From positions 52,490,750-52,554,749 of the forward strand of contig NC_087070.1 in assembly GCF_963678635.1 (NCBI RefSeq): a stretch of DNA of 64,000 nucleotides. The letters run 5' to 3'. The first letter of the stretch is position 1. Each line of letters opens with the position of its first letter. This stretch comes from Symsagittifera roscoffensis. Taxonomy: Eukaryota; Xenacoelomorpha; Acoela; Convolutidae. This document shows, one piece after another, positions 56,101 to 64,000 of this stretch. The notes under the pieces were generated by a model. It was given only the letters and a program-made list of their open reading frames with translations, did no database searches and had not been told where the DNA came from. The translations under genes and the position numbers were made by a program.

Positions 56101-57121
56101 ATACCTCTTTGCCCAGTTGTTTAGAATTTCAAGTTTACAATATAAAAATATCTATTTACCCAATTGTTTAGTTTTTCACTTTTTAAATATAAAAAATACC
56201 TATTTACCAAGTTGTTTAGTTTTTCTCTTTTACAATAGAAAAAATACTTTTATGCCCAGTTGTTTAGATTTTCAAGTTTTCAATATAAAGAATACCTATT
56301 TACCCAGTTGGTTAGATTTTCAAGTTTTCACTATAAAAAATACCTATTTACCCAGTTGTTTAGTTTTTCAAGTTTTCAATGTGAAAAATACCTATTTACC
56401 CATTTGTTTAGTTTTTCACTTTTCAATATAAAATATATCTCTTTGCCCAGTTGTTTAGATTTTCAAGTTTTCAATATAAAAAATACCTATTTACCCAGTT
56501 GTTTAGTTTTTCACTTTCATTGTAAAAAATATTTCTTTGCCCATTTGTTTAGATTTTCAAGTTTTCAATATAAAAATACCTTTTTACCCAGTTGTTGAGA
56601 TTTTTAAGTTTTCAATATAAAAAACACCTTTTTACCCAGTTGCTTAGTTTTTCACTTTTTCAATATAAAAAATACTTCTTCGCCCAGCTGTTTAGATTTT
56701 CAAGTTTTCAATATAAAAAACACCTTTTCACCCAGTTGTTTAGTTTTTCAAGTTTTCAATATGAAAAATACCTTTTTACCCAGTTGTTTAGTTTTAACTT
56801 TATTAATATAAAATATACCTCTTTGCCCAGTCGTTTAGATTTTCAAGTTTTCAATATAAAAAATACCTATTTACCCAGTTGTTTAGTTTTTCACTTTTTC
56901 AATATAAAAATTACCTCTTTGCCCAGTTGTTTAGATTTTCAAGTTTTTAATATAAAAAATATCTATTTACCCAGTTGTTTAGTTTTTCACTTTTTCAATA
57001 TGAAAAATACCTATTTACCCAGTTGTTTAGTTTTTCACTTTTTCAATAAAAAACATATCTCTTTGTCCAGTTGTTTAGATTTTTAAGTTTTCAATATGAA
57101 AAATACCTATTTACCCAGTTG
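53111..57121 (+). repeat. 48-bp satellite array, about 83 units, with dimeric higher-order repeats
   Basis: The unit is 48 bp (TAGTTTTTCAAATTTTCAAT, then ATAAAAAATACCTATTTACC, then CAGTTGTG). Because 48 is a multiple of three and two of three frames lack stops, open frames up to 311 codons arise that repeat a 16-residue unit. The first part (53111-54410) is made of near-identical monomers, with a seven-unit (336-bp) block repeated (53683 and 54019). From 54410 two monomer types alternate (CACTTTTTCAATATAAAAAA / CTCTTTGCCCAG versus CAAGTTTTCAATATAAAAAA / CTATTTACCCAG) as 96-bp dimers. A segment of about 600 bp is repeated at an offset near 1385 bp (54570 on and 55955 on). The array lies in an intron or intergenic DNA. 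Confidence 0.97.
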
Positions 57122-57318
57122 TTATGTACGAGGTACTGTACTCATAGAGTAATTTCAGATAAGGTACACCGTCTGTTCGTCACGTTATCTTTTTTTCGGC
57201 CGGATAGGTTCGTGCAACTTCCTAGTCTAATACTAATCTTAATCTTACTCTTACATCTCCTAGTCTCAATAGATCTGCAAAAAACTCAATAGATAGTTGC
57301 GAGTTAGTTCTTGGAGTT
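57119..57318 (-). mobile_element. LTR 3'-half, inverted, abutting the satellite
   Basis: Reverse-complement match to the 3' half of the LTRs at 18801 and 58058: ACTCATAGAGTAATTTCAGA, GGTACACCGTCTG, CGGCCGGATAGGTTCGTGCA and CTAGTCTCAATAGATCTGCA. It starts with TG right where the last satellite unit is interrupted, and fades after TTAGTTCTTGGAGTTTTTTA. Confidence 0.8.
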
Positions 57319-57329
57319 TTTTACGTGCA

Positions 57330-57558
57330 ATTTTTTTTGGTCAAAATTTTCCTTGAGGTGCCTCTTTTGGCCTGTTTTTTTTCAAAATTTTGCCTGCGGC
57401 GCAGAAAAATGGACCAAAACAGGGTCTTTTTAATGCTTGGGGAGAGCTCGGAAAATCAATTTGGTCGACCTTAAAAAAAGTCGACAAAATTTTTGAACTT
57501 TTTTGAAAATCCGACCCCCCACCCCCCTCGAGCGAGATAATCCTAGATCCGCCCCCTG
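57330..57558 (-). mobile_element. Truncated hAT-type MITE, minus strand
   Basis: The right end AATCCTAGATCCGCCCCCTG is the inverted CAGGGGCGGATCTAGGATT end of the copies at 16042 and 43072. Interior words (CTCGGAAAATCAATTTGGTC, TTTGCCTGCGGCGCAGA) also match inverted. The other end is missing, cut near the LTR fragment. Confidence 0.75.
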
Positions 57559-57749
57559 ACTACAGGTACCCTTTATTTGGTCAGGGGGGGCCGTTTTATT
57601 ACTGCAGGTTCAGTTATTATCGAACTTCGCTCTCGGAATCATCCACTCAACTTTAATAATCCTTTCCTTATTGCCATCATCCCATTCCACCCATGGGAAT
57701 ATGACTTAGTACAAAATTAGTTCGATTCTGTGTGTAAGTTCATTTTCAG
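57559..57749. other. Short non-coding gap
   Basis: Mixed-composition DNA leading to a pyrimidine-ended acceptor (TTCATTTTCAG) at 57749. No other feature. Confidence 0.3.
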
Positions 57750-57788
57750 TCATCGGTAGTCACCTGAGTGTTGACAGACTGTTACCAG
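57750..57788 (+). CDS. Candidate small exon continuing an FnIII domain
   Basis: The acceptor TTCATTTTCAG (to 57749) and a donor CAG|GTACCT (57789) frame 39 bases. The start is in phase 1 and joins in frame to the exon ending at 52821. The peptide IGSHLSVDRLLP resembles the strand-E L..LLPGT motif that should follow there. If the donor is not used the frame reads on as PGTCERLFDCLLVSV before a TGA, so the true end is uncertain. It would make the intron 52822-57749 carry the whole satellite. Confidence 0.4.
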
Positions 57789-58057
57789 GTACCTGCGAGC
57801 GGCTTTTCGATTGTCTCTTGGTCTCTGTAGAAGTTTGAATCTATACAGCGGAACTCATTTCGAGTTTACTGATTCAGATCACAGTTTTTCCATTGGGTTA
57901 CAATCTTTTCACCGCAAGAACGGTTTTTCCTTTTTCAAAATTATTTTTTTTTCGGTTTTAATTCGAAAGTAATTATCTCGAAATTGAGTTTTATAAAGCA
58001 ATTTTGTACGTGCTAAGTGAAAATTGCTTTATTTTCATACGAAGGCCAAAGCAGCCA
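57789..58057. other. Non-coding between candidate exon and LTR
   Basis: AT-rich; no feature recognised. Confidence 0.3.
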
Positions 58058-58469
58058 AGTGGAACCTGATCTAAACTACATTTTATGATTGGATAAATTA
58101 GATATTTTACCATTGTAAAGTATTTAATATTAACCAATCATGATCCATCTAACTAACAACCCACTTATTTGTAAGTGCTGAAATTACTTGTAATTTCAGC
58201 ACCAGAGAGATTTGAATTTAACTTAGGAATTAGTTGACTCTCCAAGAGAACTTCAGCAGCCGCAATAAACCAGTATACCCTAGATCTATTGAGCCTAGCA
58301 GAGACTAGTTAAACAACCTGAGACTAGATAGTATAAGAGTAAGATTAGGATCGGTATTAGACTAAGAAGTTGCACGAATCTATCCGGCCGAAAATAAGAT
58401 AGCGTGACGAGCAGACGGTGTACCCTATCCGAAATTACTCTATGAGTTAACCACCTCGGTTATAACTCA
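58058..58469 (+). repeat. 5' LTR of the retrotransposon running to the right edge
   Basis: Matched along its length by the solo LTR 18801-19192. It ends ATAACTCA. The left end is near GTGGAACC (about 58058). It contains a near-palindrome TAAGTGCTGAAATTACTTGT with TAATTTCAGCACC. The insert CAGAGACTAGTTAAACAACC is absent from the solo copy. The matching 3' LTR is outside the window. Confidence 0.85.
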
Positions 58470-58471
58470 TC

Positions 58472-58489
58472 TGGTGCGACCATAAGTCT
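58472..58489 (+). promoter_or_regulatory. Primer-binding site
   Basis: Two bases after the LTR end stands TGGTGCGACCATAAGTCT. The TGG start and the spacing are those of a tRNA-primed minus-strand start site; the tRNA was not identified. Confidence 0.65.
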
Positions 58490-59717
58490 CGAACAAGACC
58501 TTAATAGCTTAGAATTAACCAAAAATAGATTAGAATTTAGACAAAACATTTTTTAAATGTTATACGACGATAATTTAATCGAAATGTCTCTACGACTCAA
58601 TAGATCAGAGCCAATATTCCGAACGATAATAGAACTACCCGGAATTGGAAGAATACCTCGAACCAGAGACGACATACGACAAAGTAGAAACTTACCAAAT
58701 AGTTATATGATAGTACGGCAAAAGCCAACACAAACTTTTATATTTAGAATTTTATTAGCAATGAATTTAGATTTTCATTTGCAAACTTAAATCTTGAAGT
58801 CAATCTTCATGCTCATTTCAGGCGCTAAACAAAATATTAATATACAATAACGATTGATAAAAATATCTCAGATCGTTTTCCTAAAATTCTGCAGTATTAT
58901 ATAAAACATGTTTGGAAAATATATATTGAAAATCAAAATAAAAATTAGTAGCATGACAATAAACTGTTAGTAATCATAAAATCATCAGTTGTCTCAGCTT
59001 CATCACCTAAAACATAACAGCAATCATAAGCTCACTAATATCATTAAAACACTAAATCTTTTCTTAAACAAATTTAAACCATTTTAAACTTAAATTCACT
59101 TAATTTTAAAATCAGATCATCAAGGCTTATCCTTGGATCTTAATTCATTTTATATTTAATTAAATTTTAAAACTTGATCATCAAGGCCTCTCCTTGGATC
59201 AAAAAGAACAATTTTGTTCTCCCCCACCCACTTAGTTAGTGTCTAACGACCTCAAACGTCGATTCACTATCCAACCCTTTCGCAAAACCCAAGACTAATA
59301 GAAATTTTTCAACAAAACTAACCATTCAAATTAGGATAAACAGTGAAGAACTTCGGTTATTCATCCTTCACTTGAACCCTCCTCTTACCAGACCCAGGAT
59401 AAATCGTAGACTTAGTAAGTTTAAAATAGTATCTAACGAACTACTCGCGTTCTAATTATACCTGAACCTTGTGGATCGATTTACTATTCTCCAACCCTTG
59501 AACACAATCACAACCCTTAAGTAAGATTAAGTAAGTTAACACCTTAGCTTATACTAGCCACGAGAAAGTAAAAAATCATTCTTCGGAATCGATATACTTT
59601 TCTCTCCAACCCTGAACAAATAGACCCAGGTTAAGCTAACCAAAAAATCGTAAGGACTAACAATTTAAGAAAATAGAAATCATCTAACAATTTTTTGCAT
59701 CCGTCATCCTAAACCTT
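58490..59717 (+). other. Long retrotransposon leader with repeated motifs
   Basis: A 1.2-kb A-rich leader precedes the first long ORF. A 77-codon frame (58557-58790) has no recognised domain. ATCATCAAGGC followed by CCTTGGATC occurs twice (about 59117 and 59176). A motif of the form CGATT.ACTAT..TCCAACCCT occurs three times (about 59261, 59479 and 59598), a possible packaging or structural signal. Confidence 0.5.
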
Positions 59718-60185
59718 ATGTCATTTAAAAATCTAGGAAACAAACAAACAATCGTTTTGCACAACTGTGAAATAGATAACAAAAAATACGACCTTGTAAT
59801 CACACCTCACACACAAACAGTTGGATATATTAGAACAAAACGACAAACACTAAAAAGAAAAATAATAACTAAACAAAGACAAATAACACGAAAAAGATTT
59901 TCCAAAAATAGAAACGCATTCTCAGAATCAGAAGTCAGCAATTTAGCCGAATTTTATAAATTAAAAGAATCTATAGATAAAAATTGCCCCATTCACGATC
60001 AATTATATTTTTCCGACTCAGAAACAACTTCAAATTCATCGAAAAGAGGAAAAAGAAGAATAAAAAAGCAATATAAACACAAACCAGTACATTTATATAA
60101 TTGGAATCAACCAATTAGACACATCGATAATTACCTATTAACAGTCATTAAACGAAAAAATGAGCCAAACACACACTCCAAGTGA
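59718..60185 (+). CDS. Small basic accessory ORF of the retrotransposon
   Basis: ATG 59718 to TGA 60183, 155 residues. The centre is strongly basic (KRQTLKRKIITKQRQITRKR), followed by an acidic/Ser stretch (YFSDSETTSNSSK) and a second basic cluster (RGKRRIKKQYKHK). There is no zinc knuckle and no membrane segment. It ends 26 bases inside the Gag frame, in the preceding frame, so the two are translationally close (overlapping ends). The make-up suggests nucleic-acid binding or nuclear targeting; no known family was recognised. It could also be an N-terminal Gag part joined by frameshift. Confidence 0.6.
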   Translation: MSFKNLGNKQTIVLHNCEIDNKKYDLVITPHTQTVGYIRTKRQTLKRKIITKQRQITRKRFSKNRNAFSESEVSNLAEFYKLKESIDKNCPIHDQLYFSDSETTSNSSKRGKRRIKKQYKHKPVHLYNWNQPIRHIDNYLLTVIKRKNEPNTHSK

Positions 60186-61758
60186 AGATAGTCCAGATGA
60201 TGACGATATCTTCCCCTTCCTCGTAGATGCACCTAATGATAGAGGACAGCATATACTTTGCAAGAATTTACTACTAAATTTATTTGAACCCGGAATCAGC
60301 CCATGTAAAGCAGAGTTCCCAGATGTAAAGATCAAAAGACAAATTATTGATCACTATCTGAAAGATATATGTAATTTGACACAACACTACGGAATCTACA
60401 CCATAGAATTCACCTCACCAAACCCGAATCACCGCAAATATGTAATTCAAACAGACGACCTTGATTTAGAATTTTCAAAAGTATTCTCAGAATACATAAA
60501 AAGCATACAATATCATAACTCACAAAGAGCAAACTCCATATTCACTAATGAAGTTTTTGCCATAATATATAGTTATATCTCAATATTAGAGAACGAAATT
60601 CCAATCCCAAGTGTCTCACCGACAGAGACATCCAAACATATAAAGGTACGACATGAAATCACACTATTTTCAACTTTTCTACATATAATTAAAGAAAATT
60701 TCACTAAAGATGATGTTTCACAACATACAAAACATGACTTACAAAAAATTTTGGCATGGTTTATAATAGATTATTTCACACATAATATAGATTTAATTTC
60801 ACAAGCAAGAAAAAATTTCAGACCTCAAAATTCAAACGATGATACCGCCATCACAGAACAGTCAGACTACGTTTGGGACCCCGAATGGTCTCATTATACA
60901 TTTATAAATATCCCACAATCAATTGCAAGTCAAGCAATAAGTACAATATCTTATACCAGAGATTATGTAAGAGTAGTACCATTAACAATTGATGCAACAC
61001 CATTAAACTACAATACATTTTTACCCGATACGCGAAATAACAGCTTGAACTCGACCGTCATACACAATGAAAACCTTAATGGAACTAGGAACCTCACTCA
61101 ACAAGATATTCAAACACCATCACACTTCATAAATGAAGAAATTGTACAAACAACAACAACTACACAACAAAGTATTTCACCAATACGTCCAAATTTAACA
61201 ACACCAAGAAATACAAACACTTCACTAGCACAGGTAACATTACAGTCAACCGTTAAACCTTCGGTTGCTCCAAAATATTCACAAATGGATTATCAAACAT
61301 ATAGACCCATGACAATACCGTCAAAAACACGCAGAACGTTCACAAGAAACACTTTTGCGGAACACAATTATAATTACGCACATTCATCAAAAACAAACTA
61401 TCCCCCACGAAATAATAATAATAATCAGATAAGATCTCGATATTGGGATAACCCAATGGCAACAACCAACTCAGTAAATTTTCAAACTAATTCACATCCT
61501 CCACAGGATCGTAGTGAAAATTACCCATTCTTTCAACAGAATAAAAATAAAAAGCAAGCATCTCATCAAACGGATTATTTATCCTCTGATGATGATTATT
61601 TACAACCAGATATATTTGCACCATACACTCAAGAATATCGTGGACAAGGAGTACAAAAACCGTATACATATCATAGAATTTTTTCTCCACACCCAACAGA
61701 TACACAAAATCAACAACCAATGCAAATGCAAAACCCAATAAATACACAATCTTTTTAA
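60160..61758 (+). CDS. Retrotransposon Gag, N-terminal part, ends at an in-frame TAA
   Basis: From ATG 60160 the frame runs 532 residues to TAA 61756-61758. Residues 1-30 are acidic (SEDSPDDDDIFPFL). The middle is probably helical. From about residue 290 it is Asn/Thr/Gln/Ser-rich and low in complexity. The same frame resumes straight after the stop and continues Gag, so this is the first part of a longer polyprotein rather than a complete protein. The stop sits in Gln-rich sequence and could come from a single CAA to TAA change. The base composition is A-rich on the sense strand, unlike the T-rich host introns to the left. Confidence 0.75.
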   Translation: MSQTHTPSEDSPDDDDIFPFLVDAPNDRGQHILCKNLLLNLFEPGISPCKAEFPDVKIKRQIIDHYLKDICNLTQHYGIYTIEFTSPNPNHRKYVIQTDDLDLEFSKVFSEYIKSIQYHNSQRANSIFTNEVFAIIYSYISILENEIPIPSVSPTETSKHIKVRHEITLFSTFLHIIKENFTKDDVSQHTKHDLQKILAWFIIDYFTHNIDLISQARKNFRPQNSNDDTAITEQSDYVWDPEWSHYTFINIPQSIASQAISTISYTRDYVRVVPLTIDATPLNYNTFLPDTRNNSLNSTVIHNENLNGTRNLTQQDIQTPSHFINEEIVQTTTTTQQSISPIRPNLTTPRNTNTSLAQVTLQSTVKPSVAPKYSQMDYQTYRPMTIPSKTRRTFTRNTFAEHNYNYAHSSKTNYPPRNNNNNQIRSRYWDNPMATTNSVNFQTNSHPPQDRSENYPFFQQNKNKKQASHQTDYLSSDDDYLQPDIFAPYTQEYRGQGVQKPYTYHRIFSPHPTDTQNQQPMQMQNPINTQSF

Positions 61759-64000
61759 CCAATTCAGCCACAAAACCAAATGATTACACACTCGTATCAA
61801 CCAACACAAATGCAAAATGAAATACCACTTCCATATTACCTTCAACAACACGAAATAACAAAAAATCAACTTTCGAATTTTTCACAAATGCCAAATGCAG
61901 CAGAATCATTACAAATGACAATGAATCCATACCTTATGGGTGGATCATCAATAACATCAAACAAACCATTAATGGTATTCACAGGAACAGACCCTGAATA
62001 TTCTGTAGAAAATTATTTAAATGCAGTAACAGCAAATTTAATTTTAAATATAGGACCTGAACCAATTAATACGCCACTACATCAAAATTGGATACATCGA
62101 CGCACAGCGTTGATACAGACAACCCTAGACGGCGCAGCCCAAAAATGGTTTTCAGTATTGCCCATAGAAATAAAATCAAATTGGAAAAGATTTACACAAG
62201 AATTTTCAAAAATGTTTGACTCCGAAAGAAACAAACAATAACAAAGAGTTTTATGTAATGAGATTCGCAGATTACCAAATGAAACCATCAAACAATTAGC
62301 AGTACGTATCGAAACACTAGTTCGAAAAGCATATTCATTAAATACACACGACTACAAAAACACAAAAATGACAGAAATCTTAATGATGACCTTAACACCT
62401 CAATTAAGGAAAATAGCAATAAAAAAGAGAGCATCCCATCCCTCCTCAATTCGAGAGCCCGATTTAGATTTTCGAAAACTAGTAGACAAACTAGAGCAAG
62501 CAGAAATCACAATGAAACTTGAAGAAACAGAAAATCTGAAATTACAATATGTTAACCGAATTGAAACAAATACCACAAATATCAACAATATACAGGAATC
62601 AGATACAGACCTCGTTGAAAAAATCACTGAAATACTCAATATTTATGAAAAACACCCAAACTTTAAAGGCAAACCATCTTTTAAAAAATGGTGTAATTAT
62701 TGCCGACGATACGGACATAGTATTTCTGAATGTAGACAAAAACAACAGGACAATCAAAACAAACCTCAAAAATATAAGGAACCAAATAAATCATTCTATC
62801 AGTACATGAAAAAAGATCAAAATCTACCGAACAAAAATGTATACAGCAACAACAGTTCAGGAAAACCACTTCCGAACAATACCAATTACACGAGAACTCA
62901 ATCACCATATAACTCAAGTTATAGAGGAAGATCACCAGAACGAAGAAATACACAAAATTCGTCACAAAATCATTACAATAGACCAAATAGTCGAAATAAT
63001 TACTCCAGATCAAATTCAAACACAACACAATTAGTTTCTAGATCTAATTCCCAATCAAGAAATAATTACTATCCAAACAATCAATCACGAAACTCATCAT
63101 ACAATAGAAATAGAAACTACTCCAATAATCGAAATAGAAGTTATTCAAACAACCGAAACCAGAATTACCCGAACAATCGATCAAGGAATAACTCATATAA
63201 TAGATCAAACTATAACAGACCAAACAATAATTATCAAAACAGATCACGAAATTATTCACAAAATCGACATTCAAGTTATAATAACCGTTATAGAAATTAT
63301 TCCCAATCACCACACAGGAATAATAACCATTATAATAATTCTAACAACCGCCACAGAAGTAGTACACCTAAACATCAAAGAAATATTAATCAAGTACAAT
63401 CAAACCAAGAAACAACATCAGACCCCCCAGGTATTGATGACACAGGAAATAACGAACTACAACTAAATCAAATAAACTGTGAATCATCAGATTCAGAAAG
63501 TGATACAGGAAACACTATCTCCATCAATATGATAGCAGTCGAAAATGACTACGAACCTATTATATATGAACAACCTTTTTCATCACATATATATGAAAAT
63601 CAATTAGAACTCCTTCACAATTATTATATTGAACCCATCCATTCTACACAAACGGCACAAGAAACTAACGAAATCAACAATACAAATCAATCCAATGAAA
63701 ATAATAAAACAAAATGCTTGAATACAAATCACATCTATCAAAATATACAAAAAGAACAACCCACAGAAAAAATTTGGACAATACCATTTCTTTTAGAAAG
63801 TCCAAGAAGCAAAGAATTTCAACCACCAGATCTTGAAATTGATTTTTTAATTGATTCAGGAGCAGAATCAAACATAATAAACATTCCCACATGGAATGAG
63901 ATAAAATCATTACACCCAAAACTAACGCCTCCTGAAACCTCCAGTAAACTAGCAACAGCACAAGGATCAACATTGGTAAACTATGGAAAAATTCAGTTAT
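61759..64000 (+). pseudogene. Retrotransposon Gag capsid, CCHC, basic linker and protease start; interrupted and cut by the edge
   Basis: Same frame as 60160. A second in-frame TAA lies at 62239-62241; from 62242 it is open to the window end. In order: capsid-like Gag domain (about 61960-62500, FTGTDPEYSVENYLNA and LIQTTLDGAAQKWFSVLP), an acidic helical segment, a perfect CX2CX4HX4C knuckle (CNYCRRYGHSISEC, 62692-62733), a 160-codon Asn/Arg/Ser/Tyr-rich tract (about 62890-63370), a spacer, and the aspartic protease active site LIDSGAESNIIN (DSG at 63853-63861). RT and the rest lie beyond the window. The Gag type and the one-frame Gag-Pro arrangement suit a Ty3/gypsy-like element, but RT would be needed to decide. 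Confidence 0.85.

Noticed and set aside
53104-57086. Long open frames (up to 311 codons) of a 16-residue repeat read as a repetitive protein gene
   Set aside because: The 48-bp satellite unit is divisible by three and has two stop-free frames, so long frames appear automatically; indels shift the frame often and no codon-position bias was seen.
53111-57121. CRISPR-like array
   Set aside because: The units are contiguous with no unique spacers, the genome is eukaryotic, and no cas genes are present.
61756-62241. Reassigned genetic code (TAA read as Gln)
   Set aside because: The 1178-codon SFI1-like frame has no internal TAA or TAG and ends at TAG, so the standard code is in use; the two TAAs are better explained by mutation in the retroelement.
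60138-63973. Minus-strand frames opposite the retrotransposon (65-115 codons)
   Set aside because: They are shadows of the A-rich sense frame; their translations are Leu/Tyr/Phe-rich and have no domain.

Overview
This is a eukaryotic, almost certainly invertebrate-animal, nuclear segment. It is AT-rich and gene-poor. The clearest genes are one intronless centrin-binding SFI1-like gene and a + strand gene built from fibronectin type III (FnIII) exons separated by 5-7 kb introns that are all in phase 1. The rest is mostly transposon-derived. No bacterial or viral gene organisation, rRNA, intact tRNA or CRISPR array was seen. The species cannot be named from the sequence.

Layout. 1-0.83 kb: a GC-richer edge with two unrecognised overlapping open frames. 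0.83-5.6 kb: T-rich non-coding DNA with a foldback MITE and dispersed repeats. 5.6-9.2 kb: the SFI1-like gene. 9.7-10.5 kb: 3' end of a dead non-LTR (LINE) element. 11-33 kb: non-coding DNA with a candidate small exon (12.3 kb), a candidate signal-peptide exon (19.9 kb), a SINE-bearing repeat family, two hAT-type MITEs with 8-bp target duplications, a 446-bp near-perfect palindrome, a solo LTR, a decayed coding region (22.8-23.4 kb) and a 1.95-kb degenerate CATC-repeat tract.

33.7-52.8 kb: four exons (33690-33947, 39579-39716, 46892-47035, 52636-52821) join in one frame through phase-1 introns to give about two and a half FnIII domains of an extracellular protein; a fifth, small candidate lies at 57750. 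The introns hold a Ty3/gypsy element on the minus strand (47712-50407, with both short LTRs and a 5-bp target duplication but a deleted pol 3' end), nested hAT MITEs, SINE copies and a 4-kb array of a 48-bp satellite (53111-57121) with dimeric higher-order structure.

58.1-64 kb: the 5' two-thirds of a separate LTR retrotransposon: LTR, primer-binding site, a long leader, a small basic accessory ORF, then Gag, a CCHC knuckle, an Asn/Arg/Ser/Tyr-rich tract and the DSG of the protease. Two in-frame TAA codons interrupt it. The element runs off the right edge. Related LTRs lie at 18.8 kb (solo) and 57.1 kb (inverted).
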